Shown: positions 46,300 to 55,617 of the stretch, in pieces
Layout: the number at the start of each line of letters is the position of its first letter
Position numbering within the stretch: position 1 is the stretch's first letter
NCBI RefSeq assembly: GCF_024868665.1
Contig: NC_079907.1
Span: 19,710,191 to 19,774,190 of the forward strand
Length of the DNA: 64,000 nucleotides
Origin: Triplophysa rosa
Lineage: Eukaryota > Chordata > Actinopteri > Cypriniformes > Nemacheilidae
Direction: 5' to 3'
Made by a program: the position numbers and the translations under genes
Notes under the pieces: model-generated
What the model was told of the DNA's origin: nothing
Database searches by the model: none
The model's input: only the letters and a program-made list of their open reading frames with translations

Positions 46300-46431
46300 A
46301 TGCGGGACAACAGTTGCAGAGAGTCCATAGACAAAATTCTTCATGACGCTCTGACTGCGAGGAAGAATCTTCTAGACAACCACAGCAATCTGCACAGGCT
46401 GGCCGATTACTGTCAGAACAAATACTTCAGT
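46300..46431 (+). CDS. abi3: abi3 exon 1
   Basis: ATG at 46300 begins MRDNSCRESIDKILHDALTA, and the exon ends LADYCQNKYFS before GTGAGT. LADYC matches the ADYC motif of ABI family exon 1. It is 132 bp (44 codons), phase 0. No in-frame ATG nearer the family's usual start was preferred. Confidence 0.8.
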
Positions 46432-49400
46432 GTGAGTTTTCCGCTTTTCACATACTTTAGTTTGACTTTTTAAGAGATTTGACATTTTGTGATAATGGAT
46501 ATTTACATTAGGCCTCAATATGCTGCATTTTTATTATGAAACATGGTTCATTGATTTATTTTCTTTATTGCATATGAGTGATGCTTGAAGACTGAAACCA
46601 ACAGCAGAATTCAGTTCATGACACTCATTTATGATCATTATTTGTTCTTCGTATGGATTACTGAAACTTTCTTCAGATTCGATCCTTTGTAGCCTTCAGC
46701 TTACTTCTGACTGGACTGATGGCATACGTGCCTAAACAGGGCTGTGGAATGTTTCCATTCTTAACATGTTTATCTAGAAATCTCGCTCTCTGTGTTCCTG
46801 GTGGTCTGTTGTATTGAACGCATGTGCAAGAGTCCTTCACATTCCTTTACTCTGTAGATCTTAGGTTTTGTATGAAGTCTACATTATTTATGCAGAGAAT
46901 GGTGATAAAGTACTTGGGCTAACATTAGCCACTCATTGAAATTACATTCAAGGAAATAATGGAGTTGTAGTTTGTAGACATGCTCCTGAAGCAAGTGTCC
47001 AAAAAAACCTTCTGCCAGAAAAGAAAAGGGCTGTTTTTTTATCCGCAATGCAATATAGTAGTAAAGAAATGTGTGAATTTCAAAACTTGTCATTTAGTTA
47101 TTATTTACTCACCCTTGTGTCATTCAAACACCCAACGGCTTTCTTTAATTTTCAGAACGAAAAAGTGGTATTTTGACTATTGGTTCTCATAGCAACAGAC
47201 ATAGCCTACTTGACCGTGTCGGTTTTTAACTCTCAAGAAAGTGCACACAAAGAAAAATGACAGGTTAAATAATTAATTATATTTTCATTTCTTTTACCAA
47301 ACTACTTCGTATGCCTACTTGAAATATGTGGCCCGAGTCATGGAGCTACCATAAAAAAATCACCAAAAACCCCAAAACACCACTTTAAAAGATGTGTTTT
47401 GGTCCTGAAGTTTAAAGAAAGCCATCAGAGTTTGAAAACATATGGGCGAGTAAATAAATGCTAAATTATCATTTTTAGATGAACCAATCCGTTGCAGGGT
47501 TTCCAAACTGGGGTTCATGAACCCCTGGTGGTTCATGAGGGAATTGCAGTGGGTTTGTGAGGTACACTGTAGCAACGGAAAAAAATTCTGAATTTACTAT
47601 TTTAGGTACAGTATGTGTTTAAAATGATAAATGGTAAAATGGTTAAATGATCCATTTTACTATTACTAAATGGTAAACTAATAATATTTCTCCCAAATTT
47701 CAAATAAAAATATTGTTTCTATTTCCATTTATTGCAGAAAATGAAAACAAAATGTGAAAATAACAGAAAAGATGCTTTGTATTTTCATATTCACTTTTAA
47801 GCGATACAACAGTAATATTGCTTTAACACTGCATCGGATGCCATGTTGTGTTATTTTTCAACAAACTGCTGAGCAGCACACACAAAATTGTAGGATATTA
47901 TAAAAAGCGGGGAAATGATCTATGCCACATTCAAAAACAAACCTGAAAACGGCATCAAGACCCTGACTACAAACTGTCTTGGTGCTTTTCTTTTAAGTAA
48001 TTTTTAGCTTTGGAACACAATGTTTTAAGAGTTTAATTCAGTGATATTCAGACAGTTTTTTTTGTCTATAAACAATAAAATGGATTCAGATTGTGTGATT
48101 TTTTTTATTCACATGCAGGTGGAAAACACCAGAAGCGTCATTGAAGAGTCGAAAGCTTTTACCACTCAAGCCCTGGCCAGTGTCACATATCAAATCAACA
48201 ATCTGGCCGCATCCCTTCTGAAGCTTTTAGATGCTCAGACCCTTCAGCTGAAACAGATGGAGTCCTCCGTCAACATGCTGAGTCGCGTGAGCTTCTCTGA
48301 ATTTACCAAAGCACCAGAATCTCTTGACTTAAAATACCTATATTTGACAGTCATTACTAGAACAACACTAGATGGATTACACAATACTTACACAATATAA
48401 CAAACTCACAAGAACAGAACATAATAATAGCTGCCAATCTTCATGCACGGAATTGTGGGATGTCACTTAAAACCACATTTTAAAAACTTGAATCCTCTTG
48501 ATTATTAGACCTGTGCACAATGATGTCAAAGTATCAGACAGCAAACTTTGCCTTTCAATGTTCACTTTCAGACAGTTGACATTTTCAAGGAGAACATAGC
48601 ACGCAGAGAGATTGGAGTGCTGACAACACAGTCGAAAGGTCCCCGAACTCAGAAGATGGTTCTTCCAGCAAATGGACTGGAACCGCTTCGCATGTACAGA
48701 CGCATCCCCATATCATACACCCGATTAGACAAACTGGGCCACAGCCACTGGGAAAGCAACAAAACTGGAAGCGTATGTATTCACATTTCATACTGTTCTT
48801 CATTTCTTTTGATTGTATTCCTGATAAAACTGAAGGCTTTTGTGTCAAAACATCATTTAACAGAAGCACAAATATAATTAGACATGTTCAATTTTATATG
48901 AGGGATTATGTAAATGATATAAGCATAGCAATATAATACATGTTTTAAATCACCTTCTTTTAACCACTCACTGGTGATGTCAAATAATCATTTCAATTCA
49001 TTATTCCAATCTCTGAAATCCAAGGAAGAGTCAACGGAAACAGAAAACAGACAGTCTATGCACAGCTCCTTCAGCTGGTATGTACTGCACGTATTTTATA
49101 GTATTTATATGATTGTTCCGGTGTTGATGGGATGGCCCAGTTTTCATGTGATGGTTCCAGTATTGATGTTATGGTTCCAGTATTGATGTCATGGTTCCAG
49201 TATTGATGTCATGGTTCCGGAATTGACGTGATGGTTCCAGAATTGATGTGATGGTTCCAGTATTGACGTGATGGTTCCAGAATTGATGTGATGGTTCCAG
49301 AATTGATGTGATGGCCCAGTATTTATGTTATGGTTCCAGAATTTATGTTATGTTTCCAGAATTGATGTGATGGTTCCAGTATTTATGTGATGGCCCAGTA

Positions 49401-51994
49401 TTTATGTTATGGTTCCAGTATTGATGTTATGGTTCCAGTATTGATGTGATGGTTCCAGAATTGATGTGATGGTTCCAGAATTGATGTGATGGCCCAGTAT
49501 TTATGTTATGGTTCCAGAATTTATGTTATGTTTCCAGAATTGATGTGATGGTTCCAGTATTTATGTGATGGCCCAGTATTTATGTTATGGTTCCAGTATT
49601 GATGTTATGGTTCCAGTATTGATGTGATGGTTCCAGAATTGATGTGATGGTTCCAGAATTGATGTGATGGCCCAGTATTTATGTTATGGTTCCAGAATTT
49701 ATGTTATGTTTCCAGAATTGATGTGATGGTTCCAGTATTTATGTGATGGCCCAGTATTTATGTTATGGTTCCAGTATTGATGTTATGGTTCCAGTATTGA
49801 TGTTATGGTTCCAGAATTGATGTGATGGTTCCAGAATTGATGTGATGGTTCCAGAATTGATGTGATGGTTCCAGAATTGATGTGATGGTTCCAGAATTGA
49901 TGTGATGGTTCCAGAATTGATGTGATGGTTCCAGTATTGATGTGATGGTTCCAGTATTGATGTGATGGTTCCAGCATTGATATGTGTTTGCTGTTTTAGG
50001 TCTTTTCAGGGTATTGCAGTTCCTCCTCCATCAGTGCCTGACTTTGTGGGTTCGAACATCACAGCTCCTCCTGGATGTTTGCCTGCTTCTCCTTCTTCCT
50101 GGTTCCGGTTGATCTAACTAATGCAGCCTAAACCCTCAGAGGATTTATATTATGGAAGTGTAGTGTATGCAAGATTAAAAAGATGCGTCTTTAGTCTAGA
50201 TTTAAACTGACTTTTTAGATTTAAAAGAGTGTGTCTGCCTCCCGGACAGTGCAGGGAAGACTATTCCAAAGTTTAGGCGCTAGATAGGAAAAGGATCTAC
50301 CACCTGCACTTGATTTTGAAATTCTAGGTATTACCAACTGACAGGACGCCTGAGAGCGTAATGCATGTGAAGGACTGTAATACAAGAGGAGTTCACTCAA
50401 GTACTGAGGAGCTAAACCATGTAGGGCTTTATAGGTAATAAGCAAGATTTTAAAGTTAACGCGATGCTTTATAGGTAACCACTGCAAGGTTGACAGAACC
50501 GGGCTAATATGTTCATACTTTTTTGTACGTGTAAGAACTCAAGCTGCCGCATTTTGGACCAGTTGGAGTTTTTGTAATAAGCCTGCAGGGCAACCACCTA
50601 ACAGAGCATTACAGAAATCTAGTCTTGATGTCATGAATGCATGAATTAACTTCTCTGCATCTGAAAATGACAGCATATGAAGTAGTTTAGATATATTCTT
50701 ATGATGGAAAAAATGCAATTTTACAGGTGTTGGCGACATGGCTCTCAAATGGCAGATTACTATCGAATAGAACGCCAAGATTCTTAGCTGACGACGAGGG
50801 TTTTATGGAACATCTGTCAATAGTTAAGCAGTATTTGTGGTTGTTACGTATGGGGTTTTCGGTCCAATAAGTAACACTTCTGTTTTGTGCGAGTTCAGTA
50901 ATAAAAAGTTGTTACTCATCCAGTTTTTTATATCGACTATGCATTCCATTATTCGATGGAACTGCTGTGTTTCATGAGGCTTCGAGGAAATATAAAGTTG
51001 AGTATCATCAGCATAACTCCGTGTCGCTTTATTATATCTCCTAGAGGTAGCATGTATAATGCAAAGAGCAGAGGCCCTAAGACTGAGCCCTGAGGTACAC
51101 CGTACTGGACTTGCGATTTGCGTGACACCTCATTGTTTATTGCTACAAATTGAAAACGGTCAGATAAATAAGATTTAAACCATTTCAAAGCTATTCCTTT
51201 AATGCCGACATAATTTACGAGTCTATGTAGGAGTGTGTTGTGGTCAATGGTGTCGAATGCAGCACTAAGGTCTAGCAGCACCAATAACGAGATACAACCT
51301 CGGTCAGACGCCAATAGCAGATCATTTGTAACTCTGATCAAAGCAGTCTCTGTACTGTGACATGCTCTAAATTCAGACTGGAATTCTTCATTGATGTCAT
51401 TCCTTTGGAGGAAGGAGCATAATTGAGTTGAAACTACTTTTTCCAGAACTTTAGATATGAAAGGTAGATTCGATATAGGCCTGTAGTTCCCTAGTTCTCT
51501 AGGGTCGAGTTGGGTTTTTTTGACAAGGGGCCTTATAACAGCCACCTTATATGATTTAGGCACATATCCTAATGTTAGAGATGAGCAGAGGTGGGACCAA
51601 GTCATTGTATTGCAAGTCACAAGTAAGTCTCAAGTCTTTGCCCTCAAGTACCGAGTCAAGTCCCAAGTCAAGACCGACAAGTCTCAAGTCAAGTCCCAAG
51701 TCCTACAGTTTGAGTTTCGAGTCCTTTCGAGTCCCTTTAAAGCGAACCCGGTGTATAGAGAGATGTATGGCTTAATGCGTTGTAATAGCCTTACACTACT
51801 AGCATTTGTCGTTAGAAACACATCAAATATTTTCAGTTCTTAAAAAAAAACTTAAATGTAATACTCATTTTAACCTAAGGAGGCTGCCATGTTCTTTTTC
51901 GATGACGTAAACTGGTTGCAAGCACAGCTAGGCAGCCAAACTAAACACCGACACACTAATCAGTTCTTCAGTAAATATAAGGTTCTGTAGGATA

Positions 51995-52028
<34 letters not shown>

Positions 52029-54462
52029 AACAATGTTCACAGCAAGGAAGGAGGAGGGAACCGGAGAACGTTGAACAACAAAACTTTAATAAAATAAACA
52101 AACAACAAAACGAAAGTAAATTATTGTCTTCTCTCCCTCGGTCATTAGCTGACGGGGGCTAATATTCACGTGTGCTCTAATACAGAATAAATAACCAAAC
52201 CACAAGCATTATTATTGTGTTTATCAGTATATTCTCATAATGTATAAAGTATACGATTACGGTGGATGCTGATGTCTTAAATAGTCTTAAATGTCTCAAA
52301 GGCGGTAGTTTAAAACTATGATTTAATGCACGCTCACTTTGAACAGACGTCTAATACTGAACGCGTTCTTTTATGGCTGGCAGGCTGGCTTGTGTCAAGA
52401 GGACATACCGCCACCTACTGTCCCTGTGTGTTTGTATATCTGATCTTATGTTTTACGTGTCATATTTTACTGTTATATATGGAAAACGTGTGTGCTTCGC
52501 TGTTGCGAAAGAGAACAGGTTTAGGTCGCAACCATTTGACATCACGGATTCTGACGCAAAAAATAGCGGCCTCCTAGTAAAAATATTTTTTCAAAGTTTA
52601 TAAATACTGTGACAGTTACACTGTTTTTTTTATTTCACAATTATAAAGTCAATGCCATTGTTCATATATTAAGCCATACATTGCTCTATACCCAAGGATC
52701 CTTTTAACGTGTTTGCAATGTAACGTTAACAGTGAGTTTACAGTCTCATTGATTTAACTATGCAGCTAGCAAAGTTACTTAGCCGATAAGCTAACGTTAG
52801 CGTCATTCAAAACTTACCGTTCTTTGTGCAACTTCAAATGTCGAACAAAGTTAGAAGTTGTTGCGTCTCCATCTGTAATCTTCGCCCGTATGTTTTGCAT
52901 ATTGCAGTTCGTTTTTTGTTGACCACCTCGTAGTTTTTATAGCCGAACGAAACTATCTTTGGTATCATTTTTGCCAACTGACGCGTTGTTTGACAGTTCT
53001 TCTTCATTGGTTGTCCTGCAATTTGATTGGATGGATACTGTCGGATCAAAACAACGTGGATCAAAATTGATTGGATGTTGTGCCGACAACACACACACAC
53101 ACACACACACACAGATGCACATAAACACAGAGAGAGATAGAGCGGTCCACGTCAACATACTTTTTAATCTTTGGGTTTTGGGGAAAGTAGCAAGTCTTTT
53201 CAAGTCAAAAGGCTCAAGTCCAAGTGAAGTCACGAGTTACTGATGTTAAAGTCCAAGTCGAGTTGCAAGTCTCTTTACATTTTGTCAAGTCGAGTCAAAA
53301 GTCATCAAATTCATGACTCGAGTCCAAGTCATGTGACTCGAGTCCACACCTCTGGAGATAAGTTAATAATACCAAGAAGAGGATCTATAATTTCTGGGAG
53401 CATCTCTTTCAGTAGATTTGTAGGTATAGGGTCTCGCATGCATGTTGTTGATTTAGATGATCTAATGATTTTAGACAGTTCATTGTGATCTACTGTAGAA
53501 TAATAATTTCTTGCAATATTGATGAGATGGTTCCAGCATTGATGTGATGGTTCCAGCATTGATGTAATGGTTCCAATATTGATGTGATGGTTCCAGTATT
53601 GATGTGATGGTTCCAGTATTGATGTGATGGATCCAGAATTGATGTGATGGTTTCAATATTGATGTGATGGTTCCAGTATTGATGTGATGGTTCCAGAATT
53701 GATGTGATGGTTCCAGAATTGATCTGATGATTCCAGAATTGATGTGATGGTTTCAATATTGATGTGATGGTTCCAGCATTGATGTGATGGTTCCAGCATT
53801 GATATGTGTTTTGCTGTTTTAGGTCTTTTCAGGGTATTGCAGTTCCTCCTCCATCAGTGCCTGACTTTGTGGGTTCGAACATCACAGCTCCTCCTGGATG
53901 TTTGCCTGCTTCTCCATCTCCACCCCTCATGTCTGTCTGTTCCCCGTCTCTGCCTCCATATGCCTATCCAGATTTATCAATGCTGCCTCCTCCACCTCCC
54001 CCAGAGGATGAGATAGGAGACGCTCTACCTCCTCCTCCTCCACCTCAAAGCAACATGCCATCATTTCCACCAAATACATCTGTGACTTTAGAAACTCCTC
54101 CCCCTACTCAGGCCAACATGCCGATACCACCTCCTCCTCCACCTCCTCCAACTCAAGGCAAGATGTCTATTCCACCCCCTCCTCCACCTCCCCCTACTCA
54201 GGGTAACATGCCGATTCCACCTCCTCCTCCACCTCCCCCTACTCAGGGCAACATGGCGATTCCACCTCCTCCTCCACCTCCCCCTACTCAGGGCAACATG
54301 GCGATTCCACCTCCTCCACCTAGATCTAGCTCATCGACACCCACACCGCCACCTTTACCTCCCCAAAGTACCCCTATGGTGCCACCACCACCTCCTCCCC
54401 CTAATACTAGTGGAAAATTTGTTCCACCTCCTCCCCCTCCCCTCCCTCAATTTAAATGTTGA
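46300..54462 (+). CDS. abi3: ABI3/NESH-like protein, five exons (span)
   Basis: ABI proteins are subunits of the WAVE regulatory complex that controls Arp2/3 actin branching. Five exons (46300-46431, 48119-48286, 48572-48772, 49025-49077, 53823-54462) join in frame to 397 codons. The N-terminal helical part has the family stretch KAFTTQALASVTYQINNLA and the homeo-homologous IARREIG motif. The C-terminal half is proline-rich with repeated PPPPPPPPTQGNM units. Known vertebrate ABI3 ends in an SH3 domain. Here the last exon ends in LPQFKC and stop, followed 60 bp later by AATAAA, so no SH3 is visible. Intron 4 (4.7 kb) holds minisatellites, an L2 LINE and a duplicated part of exon 5. A paralogue-specific loss is possible; alternative 3' exons beyond the window of view cannot be excluded. 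Confidence 0.8.
48119..48286 (+). CDS. abi3: abi3 exon 2
   Basis: This 168 bp exon, acceptor ACATGCAG and donor GTGAGC, codes for VENTRSVIEESKAFTTQALA, SVTYQINNLAASLLKLLD and LKQMESSVNMLSR. It is the most conserved segment of the ABI family, a coiled coil that packs into the WAVE complex. Confidence 0.88.
48572..48772 (+). CDS. abi3: abi3 exon 3
   Basis: This 201 bp exon, acceptor TTTCAG and donor GTATGT, codes for TVDIFKENIARREIGVLTTQ, KMVLPANGLEPLRMYRRIPI and LDKLGHSHWES. IARREIG is the start of the ABI homeo-homologous region, and LDKLGH corresponds to LDDIGH of mammalian proteins. Confidence 0.88.
49025..49077 (+). CDS. abi3: abi3 exon 4
   Basis: A short 53 bp exon, acceptor AAATCCAAG and donor GTATGT, codes for EESTETENRQSMHSSFS plus two bases that combine with exon 5 as a Trp codon. 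The assignment rests on frame compatibility on both sides. The minisatellite starts about 40 bp downstream. Confidence 0.6.
49115..49980. repeat. 20 bp minisatellite with 178 bp higher-order period
   Basis: The basic unit is GATGTGATGGTTCCAGAATT with variants (GTATT, GGCCCAGTATTTATGTTATG). A nine-unit block with the rare GGCCCAG variant repeats at 49313, 49491 and 49669, exactly 178 bp apart, showing higher-order amplification. Near 49800-49980 the array is more homogeneous. It lies between abi3 exon 4 and the exon 5 fragment. Confidence 0.95.
49981..50097 (+). pseudogene. duplicated 5' part of abi3 exon 5
   Basis: The acceptor GCTGTTTTAG and the first ~95 bp of exon 5 are repeated almost exactly (compare 53806-53915), then abruptly replaced by LINE sequence at about 50098. 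If exon 4 spliced here, the frame would continue through LPASPSSWFRLI and end at TAA 50115-50117, giving a truncated ABI3 without its proline repeats. Confidence 0.8.
50221..50487 (-). pseudogene. L2-type LINE C-terminal coding fragment
   Basis: WLPIKHRVNFKILLITYKAL, HGLAPQYLSELL and SFSYLAPKLWNSLP are the familiar end of fish L2/CR1-like ORF2 proteins. A preceding piece at 50539-50778 (FHHKNISKLLHMLSFSDAEK and FCNALLGGCP) belongs to the same ORF in another frame. Confidence 0.75.
50949..51620 (-). pseudogene. L2-type reverse transcriptase fragment
   Basis: The frame covers the central RT blocks: KVAVIRPLVKK, YRPISNLPF, FRACHSTETALIRV, LDLSAAFDTIDH and GVPQGSVLGPLLF. The YADD-like block is reached only after a frame change. 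The N-terminal end is cut by the hAT-like insertion at 51586. Confidence 0.75.
51586..53354. mobile_element. hAT-like element inserted in the LINE
   Basis: The left end CAGAGGTGGGACCAAGTC and right end GACTCGAGTCCACACCTCTG are inverted. The 8 bp flanks GAGATGAG (51578-51585) and GAGATAAG (53355-53362) form the target duplication. Removing it rejoins the LINE frame (IINLS then LTLGYVPKSYK). The ends are rich in CAAGTC/GACTTG words and the interior has a TA microsatellite at 51990-52020. No transposase was seen. Confidence 0.85.
53516..53812. repeat. second block of the 20 bp minisatellite, next to abi3 exon 5
   Basis: Copies of GATGTGATGGTTCCAGTATT run up to about 10 bp before the acceptor of exon 5. 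The 49115-49980 array ends against the exon 5 fragment in exactly the same way. Confidence 0.92.
53823..54462 (+). CDS. abi3: abi3 exon 5: proline-rich C-terminus, terminal exon
   Basis: After the acceptor GCTGTTTTAG the exon reads SFQGIAVPPPSVPDFVGSNI, then long polyproline tracts in four to five near-identical units of about 45-60 bp (PPPPPPPPTQGNMAIP), ending LPQFKC and TGA. Polyproline of this kind binds profilin, EVH1 or SH3 domains in actin regulators. No SH3 domain follows. The first ~95 bp are duplicated at 50000-50093. Confidence 0.85.
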
Positions 54463-54520
54463 ATTTCAATGTTAACTTTTTATCTATAAAACAGTTTACT
54501 TTTTATGGTACAGTGCTTTA

Positions 54521-54526
54521 AATAAA
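54521..54526 (+). terminator. polyadenylation signal of abi3
   Basis: AATAAA lies 59 bp after the abi3 stop codon, in CTTTAAATAAAGTTATGTG, with GT-rich sequence (TTATGTGTATG) shortly downstream. Confidence 0.75.
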
Positions 54527-55054
54527 GTTATGTGTAAACAATATCAGTGATTTTATGTGTATGCATTTTAAAGAAATGGACATGTGTTTAAATATATATG
54601 ATCAGTTTGTGGACATCTATAGTATGTTGTTTATGTATGGTATGTATTTTGCATTGGTCTGGCATACGAGAATAACGCCAATGTCTAAACTTGATGCGGA
54701 TCCTAGGCGCATGCACTCTGTCTCCTGCAGGGGGCGCCCGGTGGATCAGAAAGCAGAATCTCATGTGGAGTCACATTCTCGATATGTTTTTCTTATCTAA
54801 CTGCGTATATTTTGCACACTCAAAAATGTAAATTTAGCCTTTTAAATATATTAATTAAAAGTTATTAAGTCCACTGTCTCTCAAAAAAAAAAAAAACGGA
54901 AATTCCTAGGCTACTGTTATCACAAACTGTTGTTGGACCATCCAGAACACCAAAAGCAGGCATCAAGGGCAAGATTTGCAATTGTTTAAACTCCATATTT
55001 TATTTTTAAAAGGGCCGATTCAACAAAAAATAAAAACATTTATTCAGCCTTGTG

Positions 55055-55145
55055 NNNNNNNNNNNNNNNNNNNNNNNNNNNNNNNNNNNNNNNNNNNNNN
55101 NNNNNNNNNNNNNNNNNNNNNNNNNNNNNNNNNNNNNNNNNNNNN
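55055..55145. other. assembly gap of 91 N
   Basis: A run of N borders a TA dinucleotide repeat (TATATATATATATA from 55146). The gap probably spans an AT microsatellite of unknown length. Confidence 0.95.
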
Positions 55146-55509
55146 TATATATATATATATATGACTCTTAATTAAGTGGAACACAAAATTAATATAGGCT
55201 ATTTTGATCTCTCAGTGTGTTCATACAGCGTCAATTAATACGAGCCAGTGTTGTTTGGTTATCAACGCATTTCAGAATATCTTGTGTTCTGTATAAGAAA
55301 GTCATACAGGTTTGAACTGTTGACTTATTTAAAGGCTCATGTATCTGGTAGCCTATCATGTCTGTGCACGGTGACGTGATTCCTGGTGATCCAGTGAATT
55401 TTCGGTCAGTGCTGATTGGTTGTTCATTTCACAGATAGCTTACATTGAAAGGATACTATCTTTTAATAGCACTGTTTGTATTTATTGTTTGCTTGTTTAA
55501 CATGTAGTT

Positions 55510-55511
<2 letters not shown>

Positions 55512-55566
<55 letters not shown>

Positions 55567-55617
55567 GCGTGTGCGTGTGCGTGTGCGGGTGTGGGTGTGG
55601 GTGTGGGTGGGGGGGGT
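55512..55617. repeat. (GT)n microsatellite grading to GTGCGT and GTGGGT
   Basis: An unbroken GT run is followed by GTGCGT and GGTGTG variants and ends in a G9 homopolymer. Confidence 0.95.

Larger units (their letters stand above)
50098..53515 (-). mobile_element. 5'-truncated L2-type LINE, split by a hAT-like element
   Basis: On the minus strand the element codes for a reverse transcriptase with NYRPISNLPFISKVLEKVV, LLDLSAAFDTIDH and QYGVPQGSVLGPLLF, then a C-terminal LINE region with KALHGLAPQYLSELL. The upstream part (ELSKIIRSSKSTTCMRDPIP) is displaced to 53363-53515 by a 1.77 kb insertion. The endonuclease is missing and the frames are broken after the fingers/palm region, so the copy is dead. 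Confidence 0.85.

Noticed and set aside
49783..49977. Repetitive frame (HQFWNHHINSGTI) in the minisatellite
   Set aside because: The 20 bp unit cycles through three frames without stops; there is no start context or splice link.
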